Source: Actinomadura graeca
Lineage (GTDB): Bacteria; Actinomycetota; Actinomycetes; Streptosporangiales; Streptosporangiaceae
Reading direction: 5' to 3'
Assembly (NCBI RefSeq): GCF_019175365.1
Contig: NZ_CP059572.1
Coordinates: 5,518,001 to 5,582,000 of the forward strand
Length of the DNA: 64,000 nucleotides
Positions within the stretch are counted from its first letter, which is position 1. Each line of letters opens with the position of its first letter. A program made the position numbers and the translations under genes. The notes under the pieces are model-generated. The model saw nothing but the letters and a program-made list of their open reading frames with translations. It did no database searches and had not been told where the DNA came from. Below, in pieces: positions 16,007 to 25,195 of this stretch.

Positions 16007-18160
16007 TCAGCGGGCGGTGAGGGTGGTCAGGGTGGCGAGGATCTCGGACGCCGTGACGGGGTCCAGGTCGCCGAAGGGGCGTTCGCCGCTGCCGTAGGAG
16101 GTCGTGGCGAGCGTCACGCGGCGGAGTTCCTGGTCGGCGAACTCCTCGGGGGAGATCACGCGGACGCCGGGCTCCAGGTCGATCACCAGGTGGCGCTCCT
16201 CCGCGAGCTTCAGGGAGACGTGGCGGCGGAACCCGCCGGTCTCCTTGCCGCCCAGCGTCCAGCCGCGGTCGGCGAGGCCGAGGATGCGGCCGAAGTGGAC
16301 GGTGCCGCCCTCGAAACGTTCCAGGCGCGTCGCGTCCCGCTCCTTGTCGGTGAGGGTGTGGACGGCGCGTCCGAGCTGCGGGAACGGCTGGAGGATCTCG
16401 TAGTCGGCGAAGATCTCCGACCAGGCGTCCAGGGCGTCCAGGCGCAGGGGGTGCGGCAGGTCGACGGGCGCGGTGATGGTGAAGGCGTCGTCGTTGACGT
16501 CGGCGAGGCTGCGGTCCTCGGCGACGCGGAACGCGGTGGGGCCGGACTTCCAGACGAGCCGCCGGGCGATGTGCCAGAGGAAGGGGTGGTCGAGCAGGAC
16601 GGTCCGGAACTCCTCGGGCTCCCAGCGGCGGCCGGCGACCATCGCCGATTCGAGGCGCCTGACCTGGTCGGCGGCGACGGCCCGGACCTCCTTCTTCAGC
16701 TCGGCGAAGCGCCGGTGGGCGGCGGGCGCGAGGTCGGCGTCGTCCTTGGCGCCGGGCTTGGGGAGGGCCTTGCGGCGCTTGCCGTCCTCGTCCGCGACAT
16801 AGGGCTTGAGGTGCTCGTCGAAGCCGACGGCGAAGCGGCGGGGACCGTAGTCGAGGGTCAAGCCGCCGTCGGCGTCCAGGCCCAGGTCCGGGACGAGCCG
16901 GTCGGCGAGCTGCTCGTCGCTCAGCCCCCGGTCGCGGGCGATGCGGGCAAGGGCGGACTTGGCGTAGGCGCGGATGCGCTTCTTGTCCTTCGCCCCCTGT
17001 GCCAGCAGGTGCAACTGGCGGAGCGCGCCGTCCGTCCCGATCGAGGTGAACACGTTCAGGGCGCTCACGCCGCCGTTGTACCAGGACGTGGACTTCTCCC
17101 AGCGGGCCACGACCGGGCCCAGGCGGGCGGCGGTCCCGTCGTCGCCCAGGCGGCCCAGCGCGTACTCGACGCCGGGCGACGCCCAGCGCGGGCGGGTGTC
17201 CTCGGCCCGGTACAGCGCCCAGGCGAACTCGGCCAGGGAGCCGGGGTCGCACGCCTCGACGGACGGCTCGACACCGGCGTACGGCTCGGCGGGCGTCGAG
17301 ATGAGCAGCATCGTCACCAGGTGGCGGACGGCCGACTCCGGCAGCCGGTGCTCCCGGCCGCGCAGCAGGACGGGCGGGAGCGCGGCGAGGTCGAAACCGA
17401 TCTCGGGCAGCAGGACGGGGTACCGGTCGAGCGGGTCGATGCCCAGCGCGGCGATGGCCCGCTCCGCCTCCTCGCCGTAGGGGCGAACGGCCTCCAGCAC
17501 GGCCGCGCCGCCGTGCGCGTCCGCCACGGCGCGGATGTGCGCCTCTGCCCGCGCGCGCTTGGGGCCGGGGCGGCGCAGCGCGTCGGGGACGATCAGGGCG
17601 ATGGCGGCCGGGCCGTGCTTGACGAACCAGTCCTTCGCGGGGTGGCTGAAGGAGTTGTCCTTGTGCTTGAGGAGGTACTGCGCGATCTGGGCGTCGAGGA
17701 AGGGGCTCACCGCCCACTGGTTGTCCCGGTACAGGGCCAGGGGGAGCGCGGCGAGCTCGTAGCGGGCGACGACGCCGCGCAGGACGAACGTGCCGGTGAG
17801 GTCGTCGCGGTAACGGTCGTCCGCGAGCAGGGTCCGGCCGTGCTCCTCGGGGCCGTACAGCAGGAGGTCGGCCACCAGTGCCCTGCGGCGGCGGAGCTGC
17901 TCGGACCGGGCTGTTCCGTCGGCGAAGGCCGCGGCGCGGGCGTCCCAGTCGGTCTCACCGAGCGGCGGGCACTCCTGGCGGGCCTTGGCCGTCCACTCCT
18001 CCCGCTCGCCGGGCGCCCAGATGACGGCCGTCGGCTCCGACGGCGCCTTCAGGCCCTTGAGGACGACCGGCTCCGGGTCGCGGGGCGCCCTGACCCAGGG
18101 CGGCGCCGCCAGCAGCGGCGGCAGGGAGTTCTGGGGCGCTTCGGGGGGAGTAGGCGACAT
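16007..18160 (-). CDS. DUF4132-domain protein
   Basis: This 717-residue soluble protein starts at ATG 18160. The C-terminal third (about 480-680) has the DUF4132 pattern: VRRLESAMVAGRRWEPEEFRTVLLDHPFLWHIARRLVW, then DYEILQPFPQLGRAVHTLTDKE and RHVSLKLAEERHLVIDLEPGV. The middle is helical with HEAT-like segments. E. coli MolR/YehI-type proteins share this domain and their role is unknown. No WGR domain is seen. It lies 81 bp downstream of coaA on the same strand and may be co-transcribed. Confidence 0.82.
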   Translation of the reverse strand: MSPTPPEAPQNSLPPLLAAPPWVRAPRDPEPVVLKGLKAPSEPTAVIWAPGEREEWTAKARQECPPLGETDWDARAAAFADGTARSEQLRRRRALVADLLLYGPEEHGRTLLADDRYRDDLTGTFVLRGVVARYELAALPLALYRDNQWAVSPFLDAQIAQYLLKHKDNSFSHPAKDWFVKHGPAAIALIVPDALRRPGPKRARAEAHIRAVADAHGGAAVLEAVRPYGEEAERAIAALGIDPLDRYPVLLPEIGFDLAALPPVLLRGREHRLPESAVRHLVTMLLISTPAEPYAGVEPSVEACDPGSLAEFAWALYRAEDTRPRWASPGVEYALGRLGDDGTAARLGPVVARWEKSTSWYNGGVSALNVFTSIGTDGALRQLHLLAQGAKDKKRIRAYAKSALARIARDRGLSDEQLADRLVPDLGLDADGGLTLDYGPRRFAVGFDEHLKPYVADEDGKRRKALPKPGAKDDADLAPAAHRRFAELKKEVRAVAADQVRRLESAMVAGRRWEPEEFRTVLLDHPFLWHIARRLVWKSGPTAFRVAEDRSLADVNDDAFTITAPVDLPHPLRLDALDAWSEIFADYEILQPFPQLGRAVHTLTDKERDATRLERFEGGTVHFGRILGLADRGWTLGGKETGGFRRHVSLKLAEERHLVIDLEPGVRVISPEEFADQELRRVTLATTSYGSGERPFGDLDPVTASEILATLTTLTAR

Positions 18161-18241
18161 CGCTCCTGTTTCCTGGGTGTGTCCGCCGGATGATCGCGGA
18201 TACGACCCGCGGACGGCCGGGACGGTTCCCCCGGAAGCGTG

Positions 18242-19183
18242 TCAGATACGGCGCAGCCGTACGCGCTGAACGGCGTGCTCCCTGTTCTTGTGCAGGACGA
18301 GCGTCGCGCGGGCGCGGGTCGGGAGGATGTTGGAGACGAGGTTGATCTCGTTGACGTCCCGCCAGACGCGCTGGGCGAACGCGGCGGTCTCGTCCTCGTC
18401 CAGCTCGTGGGCGTACTTGTGGAAGTAGGAGCGGGGATCGGTGAAGGCGGTCCGGCGCAGCGCGAACAGCCGGTCGACGTACCACTGCCTGATGTCCTCC
18501 ACCCGGGCGTCCACATAGATGGAGAAGTCGAAGAAGTCGGACACGCCGAGGGAGCCGGCGGGCGGGGCCTGGAGCACGTTCAGGCCCTCGACGATCAGGA
18601 TGTCCGGCCGCCGGACGGTCTGCGCCGCCCCCGGGACGATGTCGTACTCCAGGTGGGAGTAGACGGGGATGGTGTGCTCGTCCGCGCCCGCCTTGATCGC
18701 GGAGACGAAGCGGACCAGGGCGCGCCGGTCGTAGGACTCGGGGAACCCCTTGCGGTCCATGATCCCGCGCTCGGTCAGCACGGAGTTCGGGTGCAGGAAG
18801 CTGTCGGTGGTGACCAGCTCCACACTCGGATGCTCGGGCCAGCGGGCCAGCAATGTGCGCAGCAGGCGGGACGTGGTGGACTTGCCGACCGCGACGCTGC
18901 CCGCGACCCCGATGATGAACGGCGTCGGCTCGACCTCGCCGCCGAGGAAGCCGCTGACGGTGTCGCGCAGCCGCCCGTCCGACAGGAAGAACAGGTTCAG
19001 CAGCCGGGACAGCGGCAGGTAGACCTCCTCGACCTCGGTGATGTCGATCGGGTCCCGCAGCCCGCGCAGCGCGTCGAGCTCACCGGGCGTTAAGGGCAGC
19101 GGGGTGTTCTCCCGCAGGGCCCGCCAGTCCTCACGGGAGAGTTCCACGTAGGGGCTCGGCACGCTGTCCCATCCGCTAGTCAT
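18242..19183 (-). CDS. coaA: Pantothenate kinase, type I
   Basis: CoaA phosphorylates pantothenate with ATP, the first step of coenzyme A synthesis. The 313 residues match the type I length. Walker [13 protein letters not shown] is at about 92-103. Family motifs include [52 protein letters not shown] and [13 protein letters not shown]. The gene is divergent from glmS with 123 bp between start codons, an arrangement also known in streptomycetes. Confidence 0.96.
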   Translation of the reverse strand: MTSGWDSVPSPYVELSREDWRALRENTPLPLTPGELDALRGLRDPIDITEVEEVYLPLSRLLNLFFLSDGRLRDTVSGFLGGEVEPTPFIIGVAGSVAVGKSTTSRLLRTLLARWPEHPSVELVTTDSFLHPNSVLTERGIMDRKGFPESYDRRALVRFVSAIKAGADEHTIPVYSHLEYDIVPGAAQTVRRPDILIVEGLNVLQAPPAGSLGVSDFFDFSIYVDARVEDIRQWYVDRLFALRRTAFTDPRSYFHKYAHELDEDETAAFAQRVWRDVNEINLVSNILPTRARATLVLHKNREHAVQRVRLRRI

Positions 19184-19306
19184 GGGTCGAACAGTAACCG
19201 CCCGTTCAAGTCGGCTCCCCGGTTTTCACCCTGCGTACACGGTGACGCCACTCTCGGACGCGCCTGCCTGTAGGTCTTACGGCATGCATTGAATAGGCTT
19301 GCCGTC

Positions 19307-21151
19307 ATGTGCGGAATCGTGGGTTACGTCGGCGGCAGGCCGGCGCTCGACGTGGTGATCGAGGGTCTGGCGCGGCTGGAGTACCGCGGCTACGACTCGG
19401 CCGGGGTGGCCGTGCTCGCGGACGGGCGGCTGGCGACGGCGAAGCGCGCGGGCAAGCTCGTCAACCTGCGCGGCGCGCTGGAGGAGGAGCCGCCCCCCGC
19501 CGGGACGCTCGGCATGGGGCACACCCGCTGGGCGACGCACGGCCCGCCGAACGACCGCAACGCCCACCCGCACGTCGACTGCACCGGCACCGTCGCGGTG
19601 GTCCACAACGGGATCATCGAGAACTTCGCCGCGCTGCGCGGCGAGCTGGAGGAGGCCGGGCACAAGCTCGGCTCCGACACCGACACCGAGGCCGTCGCCC
19701 ACCTGCTGGAGGACGAGCTGAAGTCCGGCGGCGACCTCCCCGCCGCCATGCGCGCCGTGTGCCGCCGCCTGGAGGGCGCGTTCACGCTGGTCGCGGTGCA
19801 CACCGGCGATCCGGGCCTGGTGGTGGGCGCGCGCCGCAACTCGCCGCTGGTCGTGGGCGTCGGCGACGGGGAGAACTTCCTCGCCAGCGACGTCGCCGCG
19901 TTCATCGCCCACACCCGCGACGCGATCGAGCTCGGCCAGGACCAGATCGTGGAGCTGCGCGCCGCCGGGGTGACGGTCACCGACTTCGACGGCCGTCCCG
20001 CCGAGGTGAAGGAGTACCACGTCGACTGGGACGTGTCCGCCGCCGAGAAGGGCGGCTACGACTACTTCATGCTCAAGGAGATCGCCGAGCAGCCGCGCGC
20101 CGTCGCCGACACGCTGCTCGGCCGGATCGGCGCCGACGGGCGGCTCACGCTGGACGAGATGCGGATCTCCGACCAGGAGCTCCGCGAGGTCGACAAGATC
20201 ATAATCGTGGCCTGCGGGACGTCCTACCACGCCGGCCTGATCGCCAAGTACGCGATCGAGCACTGGGCCGGGCTGCCCTGCGAGGTGGAGCTGGCCAGCG
20301 AGTTCCGCTACCGGGACGCGATCCTGTCGCCGACGACGCTGGTCATCGCGATCTCCCAGTCCGGCGAGACGATGGACGCGCTGATGGCCGTCCGGCACGC
20401 CCGCGAGCAGAAGGCCAAGCTGCTCGGCATCTGCAACGTCAACGGCTCGACGCTGCCGCGCGAGTGCGACGGCGTCCTGTACACCCACGCGGGGCCCGAG
20501 ATCGCCGTCGCGTCCACCAAGGCGTTCCTCACCCAGCTCGTCGCCGTCTACCTGATCGCGCTGTACATCGCGCAGGTGCGGGGCACCAAGTGGGGCGACG
20601 AGGTGTTCGCCATGGTGCAGCTCCTGGAGCGGATGCCGGAGAAGGTGGAGAAGGTCCTGGAGACGATGGAGCCCGTCCGGGAGCTGGCCCGGTCGCTGGC
20701 GGGGGAGCGGTGCGTGCTGTTCCTCGGCCGGCACGTGGGCTTCCCCGTCGCGCTCGAAGGCGCGCTGAAGCTCAAGGAGCTGGCGTACATGCACGCCGAG
20801 GGCTTCGCGGCGGGCGAGCTGAAGCACGGCCCGATCGCGCTGATCGAGTCCGGGCTGCCGGTCGTGGTGATCGTCCCGCCGCGCGCGCGGGCGGTGCTGC
20901 ACGACAAGATCGTCTCCAACATCCAGGAGATCCGCGCCCGCGGCGCCCGGACGCTCGTGATCGCCGAGGAGGGCGACACGTCGGTCGAGCCGTACGCGGA
21001 CACGCTGATCGGGGTGCCGGCCGTCCCGACGCTGCTCCAGCCGCTGGTCACGACCGTCCCCCTCCAGGTGTTCGCGTGCGAGCTGGCCACCGCGAAGGGC
21101 CATGACGTCGACCAGCCGCGCAACCTCGCCAAGTCCGTCACCGTCGAGTAG
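19307..21151 (+). CDS. glmS: Glutamine-fructose-6-phosphate aminotransferase (isomerizing)
   Basis: GlmS makes glucosamine-6-P from fructose-6-P and glutamine, the entry to UDP-GlcNAc. The ATG at 19307 exposes the catalytic Cys after Met removal (MCGIVGYVG). The 614 residues contain an N-terminal glutaminase (LEYRGYDSAG, GHTRWATHG) and two SIS isomerase domains (CGTSYHAGL, ISQSGETMDAL, GRHVGFPVALEGALKLKE, EGFAAGELKHGPIALI), ending in the conserved NLAKSVTVE. A -10-like TAGGCT ends 7 bases before the ATG, so the message may be leaderless. No glmS ribozyme is visible. Confidence 0.97.
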   Translation: MCGIVGYVGGRPALDVVIEGLARLEYRGYDSAGVAVLADGRLATAKRAGKLVNLRGALEEEPPPAGTLGMGHTRWATHGPPNDRNAHPHVDCTGTVAVVHNGIIENFAALRGELEEAGHKLGSDTDTEAVAHLLEDELKSGGDLPAAMRAVCRRLEGAFTLVAVHTGDPGLVVGARRNSPLVVGVGDGENFLASDVAAFIAHTRDAIELGQDQIVELRAAGVTVTDFDGRPAEVKEYHVDWDVSAAEKGGYDYFMLKEIAEQPRAVADTLLGRIGADGRLTLDEMRISDQELREVDKIIIVACGTSYHAGLIAKYAIEHWAGLPCEVELASEFRYRDAILSPTTLVIAISQSGETMDALMAVRHAREQKAKLLGICNVNGSTLPRECDGVLYTHAGPEIAVASTKAFLTQLVAVYLIALYIAQVRGTKWGDEVFAMVQLLERMPEKVEKVLETMEPVRELARSLAGERCVLFLGRHVGFPVALEGALKLKELAYMHAEGFAAGELKHGPIALIESGLPVVVIVPPRARAVLHDKIVSNIQEIRARGARTLVIAEEGDTSVEPYADTLIGVPAVPTLLQPLVTTVPLQVFACELATAKGHDVDQPRNLAKSVTVE

Positions 21152-21223
21152 CCGCCCCGCGGGAACCGCCCGCCGTCCTCACGCGTCGCAGGGGGAGGAC
21201 CCCGGTGTTGCGGGAGGTGGCGG

Positions 21224-22174
21224 GTGGGAGCCCCTGAAGGACTCGGGATCGAGGCGCGCGGCGTGACGCGGCGCTTCGGCACGCTGCACGCCCTACGCGG
21301 ACTCGACCTCACCGTCCCGTACGGCCAGGTCACCGCGCTGGTCGGGCCGAACGGCGCGGGGAAGACGACCCTGCTGCTCATCCTCGCGACGCTGCTCGGC
21401 GCGGACGAGGGGACGGTGCGGATCGCCGGGCACGACGTCCGCGCGCGTCCCGGCGAGGCCCGCGACGCCCTCGGCTGGATGCCGGACACCTTCGGCGTGT
21501 ACGACCAGCTCACCGTCGAGGAGTACCTGGCGTTCTTCGCCGACGCCTACGGGCTCCCCAAGGACGAGCGGCCGCGGCGCATCCGCGCGCTGCTGACCCT
21601 CGTCCACCTGGAGGACCGGCTCGGCCACCCCGTGCACGCGCTGTCGCGGGGCCAGAAGCAGCGGCTCGGCGTGGCCCGCGCGCTGGTGCACCGGCCCCGC
21701 GTCCTGCTGCTGGACGAGCCGGCGTCCGGCCTCGACCCGCGCTCCCGCGTCGAGCTGCGCGACCTCCTGCGCTCGCTGGCGGCCGACGGCGTGGCGGTGC
21801 TGGTGTCCAGCCACATCCTCAGCGAGCTGGAGGAGATCGCCGACCGGGTCGTCCTGGTCGACCACGGGCGCACGGTCGGCGAGCACGCCATGGCCGACCT
21901 CGCCGGCTCGTCCGCCGCGCGCGTCCGGTGGCGGCTCCGCTCCCTCGACCCCGGCCTGCTGGCCGAGGCGCTGGCGGGGGAGCTGTCGGCGTGGTCCGGC
22001 CTCGACCCCGTCCGTGACCTGCCGGGCGGCGCCGAGGCGGGCCCCTTCACCGAGACCGAGGCCGCCGGGCTGCTGGCCGCGCTCGTCACCCGGGGCGTGC
22101 CGGTCACCGGACTCGCCCCGGCGGGCAGCGCCCTGGAGACGGCGTACCTGGCGATGACCGAGAACCGGAGGTGA
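21224..22174 (+). CDS. ABC exporter ATPase subunit
   Basis: This 316-residue protein starts at GTG 21224 with GGGAGG upstream. Walker A GPNGAGKTT, signature ALSRGQKQRLGVA, Walker B VLLLDEPASGLDP and switch His LVSSHILSELEEI are all present. A ~90-residue C-terminal extension is typical of drug or peptide exporter ATPases. It is followed after 7 bp by its permease. It lies 72 bp after glmS on the same strand but has no visible functional link to it. Confidence 0.92.
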   Translation: MGAPEGLGIEARGVTRRFGTLHALRGLDLTVPYGQVTALVGPNGAGKTTLLLILATLLGADEGTVRIAGHDVRARPGEARDALGWMPDTFGVYDQLTVEEYLAFFADAYGLPKDERPRRIRALLTLVHLEDRLGHPVHALSRGQKQRLGVARALVHRPRVLLLDEPASGLDPRSRVELRDLLRSLAADGVAVLVSSHILSELEEIADRVVLVDHGRTVGEHAMADLAGSSAARVRWRLRSLDPGLLAEALAGELSAWSGLDPVRDLPGGAEAGPFTETEAAGLLAALVTRGVPVTGLAPAGSALETAYLAMTENRR

Positions 22175-22181
22175 CGCGGGG

Positions 22182-23144
22182 ATGACGGCACGCGGTGCCG
22201 CCCTCGTGGCGCGGCAGGAGATCAGGACCCGGCTGCGCACGGGCCGCTGGCGGGTGCTGCTGGGAGTCTGGTTCGTCCTCGTGAACGGGCTCGGGCTGGC
22301 GTTCCGGCTGGCACTGGAGGCCGACTACGACCCCGGCGACGGGCACCCGGGCGTCCCCATGTTCGGCGGCGTGCTGCTCGGCGTCCTGGTCCTGACGCTG
22401 CTGGTCACCCCGGCGCTCGGCGCGCAGTCGATCAACGGCGACCGGGAGCGCGGGACGCTCGCGACCCTCCAGGTCACCCGGCTCACCCCCGGCGACATCG
22501 CGCTCGGCAAGCTCGCCGCCGCGTGGGGCTCGGGCCTGGTCGTGCTGCTGCTCACCCTGCCCTGCCTGCTGTGGCCGGTCGCCGAGGGCGCGGTCGGCCC
22601 CGGCCGCGCCGCCGTCGTGCTGCTCGTCACCGCGCTGCTGATCGGCGTGGTCTGCGCCCTCTCCCAGGGCTGGTCGGCGCTGCTGGCGCGCAGCGTCACC
22701 TCCGTCCTGATGTCGTACCTGACCGTGTTCGGGCTGATCGTCGGGACGCCGCTGCTGTTCATGATCGCGGTCCCGTTCACCGCCGACCGCCACGTGGGCG
22801 GCTACACCGAGCAGCACGAGGAGCGCGTCTGGTGGCTGCTCGCGCCGAACCCCGCCGTCGTGCTGGCCGACGCCGCGCCGAGCCTGCCCAAGCGGCGGGT
22901 CGTCGCCGGGGACCACGTCTACCTGGTCTCCCCGCCGGGGGACCCGCTCGGCGAGCTCAGCCGCGACGTGCGCGGGCTGCGCGTGGAGGACGGCTACCGG
23001 TACCGCACCCGGGACGACCGTCCCCCCGTCTGGCCTTACGGGCTGGTGTTCGACCTCGCCCTCGGGGCGGGCGCCGTCTGGGTCAGCGCCGCCCGGCTGC
23101 GGACGCCGCTGCGCCGTGTGCCCAAGGGCGTCCGCGTCGCCTGA
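22182..23144 (+). CDS. ABC-2 type exporter permease
   Basis: This 320-residue membrane protein has about six spans (WRVLLGVWFVLVNGLGLAF, FGGVLLGVLVLTLLVTPALG, LVVLLLTLPCLLWPVA, VVLLVTALLIGVVCAL and others). The segment SINGDRERGTLATLQVTRLTPGDIALGKL is the typical ABC-2 coupling loop. A ~70-residue polar loop with charged residues precedes the last span. It pairs with the ATPase directly upstream. Confidence 0.88.
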   Translation: MTARGAALVARQEIRTRLRTGRWRVLLGVWFVLVNGLGLAFRLALEADYDPGDGHPGVPMFGGVLLGVLVLTLLVTPALGAQSINGDRERGTLATLQVTRLTPGDIALGKLAAAWGSGLVVLLLTLPCLLWPVAEGAVGPGRAAVVLLVTALLIGVVCALSQGWSALLARSVTSVLMSYLTVFGLIVGTPLLFMIAVPFTADRHVGGYTEQHEERVWWLLAPNPAVVLADAAPSLPKRRVVAGDHVYLVSPPGDPLGELSRDVRGLRVEDGYRYRTRDDRPPVWPYGLVFDLALGAGAVWVSAARLRTPLRRVPKGVRVA

Positions 23145-23250
23145 GCGTGCGTTCCCACCCCGTACCGTCATGCTTTTCGCATTCGCGCGGACGGAGATCA
23201 GGAATCTCCATTCCCAGCAGAAATTGAGATTCCCACTGGCTCTGTAATTC

Positions 23251-23469
23251 TCAAGGGCGGTCGAATCGACCGCCCTTGGCGTCGTCCGCGAACCGCCGCC
23301 ATTCTCCCACATCGAACACCAGCCGGATCGGGGTGTCCTCGCCGATGTGAGTGCTGTCACGTACGAAGATCACCCCGGCGCCCGGCCGTGCGATCTCGAC
23401 GCATCCATTGCTGGCGCCGCATCGGGCACTCCTCCGCCATCGGGCGGGCGGTGTCACATCGAAACCCAT
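23251..23469 (-). CDS. DUF397 small protein (distal copy)
   Basis: This 72-residue protein starts at ATG 23469, preceded by AGGAG. It fits DUF397: WRRSARCGASNGCVEIA, then VFVRDS-like FVRDSTHIGED and the closing EWRRFADDAKGGRFD. In streptomycetes, DUF397 proteins are encoded beside WhiJ-type XRE regulators and are thought to modulate them. It is separated from the partner regulator by another DUF397 gene and a 380-bp spacer holding the palindromic repeat array. Confidence 0.85.
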   Translation of the reverse strand: MGFDVTPPARWRRSARCGASNGCVEIARPGAGVIFVRDSTHIGEDTPIRLVFDVGEWRRFADDAKGGRFDRP

Positions 23470-23675
23470 TCCGGCTCCTGCCTCGAAAGTTGCCTGTGCC
23501 CGCGGCCGCGCTGCCGGTGCTCAAGCACAAGGTAACAAGATCGCCGAAAACGGGTGATCGAGGACGGCCGGATGGTGCCGGAGATGCGGAAGGGGCGAGG
23601 TAGCACCACTGTTTCCCCCGCGACGGCGGAGGGCCGGGCCCGGCCGGGTCCCGCCCCGCCGAATCCGGCCCGGTT

Positions 23676-23807
23676 TCTCTGTGGGGGGACGACCCCCTAT
23701 GCCCCCCGGAACAGCCCTGTCTCTTGTGGGGGGCGACCCCCCACACCCCCCGGAACAGCCCTGTCTCTTGTGGGGGGCGACCCCCCACACCCCCCGGAAC
23801 TGCTTGT
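23676..23807 (+). repeat. Three tandem 44-bp GC-palindrome units
   Basis: Units start at 23676, 23720 and 23764 with an exact 44-bp period. Units two and three are nearly identical until the last few bases. Each holds TGTGGGGGG-CGA-CCCCCCACA, a perfect 9-bp stem with a 3-base loop (imperfect in unit one), followed by CCCCCCGGAACAGCCC. Related single copies lie at 4011-4040 (minus) and 52991-53036 (in choD). The rest of 23470-23849 has no gene that I can support. Confidence 0.9.
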
Positions 23808-23849
23808 TTCGCCGCCGGCCCCCGCGCGCCGGGAGCCGGCCGCGTGCCG

Positions 23850-24068
23850 TCAGCCCAGGTCGAACTCGCCCTTCTTGGCCCGTTCGACGAAGGTCCGCCA
23901 CTCTCCCTGGGAGAACGACAGGACCGGGCTCTGAGAACCGTGCTTCGCGTCCCGTGCCCCGACGGAAAGGGACGGATCGGCCAGTGTGGCAACTTCGACG
24001 CACGTGTTGCTTGCCCCGCAATGGGCGCTTCTACGCCAATGCGGAGCGGGAGTGGCGAAAGGGGACAC
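23850..24068 (-). CDS. DUF397 small protein (proximal copy)
   Basis: This 72-residue protein starts at GTG 24068, with GAAAGG upstream. Motifs are HWRRSAHCGASNTCVEVA, GARDAKHGSQSPVLSFSQGEWRTFVERAKKGEFD, a complete DUF397. It starts 42 bp after the XRE regulator and is on the same strand, so they form one transcription unit. It is clearly paralogous to the copy at 23251. Confidence 0.88.
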   Translation of the reverse strand: MSPFATPAPHWRRSAHCGASNTCVEVATLADPSLSVGARDAKHGSQSPVLSFSQGEWRTFVERAKKGEFDLG

Positions 24069-24110
24069 TAGGTGCCTTTCACATGGTGAAGGCCACTGTG
24101 CGGCGGCCCG

Positions 24111-24971
24111 TCACCACGCGTCCCTGGCCTCGGCGAGACGGCGCCGCGATTCCTCGGCGCCCCATGCCTGACCAGCGAGATTTGTATAGGCGAGCCTGTA
24201 CATATAAGTAACGGTCTCATCCGCAAAGTGGCTGATTGTCAGCGATTCGGTGTGCACGATATCAGGAAAAACGATGTCGTGCACCGGCTTGAATTCGAGC
24301 AGGATAAATGTCTCCGCCAACACCGAGTGCGCGATGTCGAGTGGAAGTATCTGCACGGTCACGTTGGGAAGCTCCGTCATCCCGCAGAGATGTTCGAGCT
24401 GCTCCCGCATGACCTTCCGATCGCCGATCCGGCGTTGCAGGACGGCCTCGTCCATGACCACCGAGAGCTCCAGCGGATTCTCCCGGCGCAGAAGTTCCTG
24501 CCGGCGCATCCGCACCTCGACTCTGCGCTCCAGTTCCTGGGGCGGCAGCGTCGCGAGGGCGCTCCAGCCGCCGATCACGTGCCGCGCGTAGCTCTCGGTC
24601 TGCAGCAGCCCGGGGAAGACCGTGCTGCCCCACTCACGGACGGCGGACGCCTCCGACTCCAGCGCGATGAAGTCGGCGAGCGGGCTCGGGAGGTCGCGGT
24701 AGTCCTCCCACCAGTCCCGCTCCGCGGCGTCGCGCGCCAGGGAGATGAGGTCCCCGCGGCGGGCGCCGTCGACGTCGTACAGGTCGAGCAGGCGATGGAC
24801 GTCGCTGATCTTGGCGCCGGTCCGCGCGTTCTCGATCCGGCTGACCTTGGCTGTGGACCAGGTCAGCCGCTCGGCGACCTCGTCCCCCGTCAGGCCCCTG
24901 CGTTCGCGGAGCCTGCGGAGTTCGGCGGCCAGCCGACGTTGCCGGACGGAGGGACCTCGGGAAGTGCTCAT
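24111..24971 (-). CDS. WhiJ-type XRE regulator with DUF5753 domain
   Basis: I chose ATG 24971 because GGAGAGG lies just upstream. The frame extends further but lacks a site. Of 286 residues, about 8-65 form the XRE domain (LAAELRRLRERRGLTGDEVAERLTWSTAKVSRIENARTG). The rest is DUF5753: WWEDYRDL, FIALESEASAVREW, VFPGLLQTESYARHVI, VVMDEAVLQRRIG, PNVTVQILPLDI. Such regulators pair with DUF397 proteins in dozens of copies per actinomycete genome, and some control development or antibiotic production. The local target is unknown. Confidence 0.92.
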   Translation of the reverse strand: MSTSRGPSVRQRRLAAELRRLRERRGLTGDEVAERLTWSTAKVSRIENARTGAKISDVHRLLDLYDVDGARRGDLISLARDAAERDWWEDYRDLPSPLADFIALESEASAVREWGSTVFPGLLQTESYARHVIGGWSALATLPPQELERRVEVRMRRQELLRRENPLELSVVMDEAVLQRRIGDRKVMREQLEHLCGMTELPNVTVQILPLDIAHSVLAETFILLEFKPVHDIVFPDIVHTESLTISHFADETVTYMYRLAYTNLAGQAWGAEESRRRLAEARDAW

Positions 24972-25195
24972 TGCCGGTGCCTCTCCAGTCCTCAACGGAC
25001 TGTTCAGGCCGCATTCTGCCGCACGGGGGCACGGCAGTGCGAACACATCGGACCGTGAACTCGATTCTACGACCCAAGATTCTTATGCGCACATGACGCC
25101 GCAACTTGCAGAGCAATTTCCTGATCGACGCCAGGGGGTGCGGACGTCACCGCCGTGGCACCCTGAGTATGTGATCGGCGGGAGGGGAGCTTCTG

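Noticed and set aside
19200..19306. glmS ribozyme or riboswitch
   Set aside because: The spacer is short and has a likely leaderless start; no ribozyme core is recognisable.
23676..23807. CRISPR array
   Set aside because: Units are contiguous 44-mers with no unique spacers, and no cas genes are present.
23554..23992. Frames through the 44-bp array
   Set aside because: Their repeated peptides simply translate the palindromic DNA units; there is no ribosome site.
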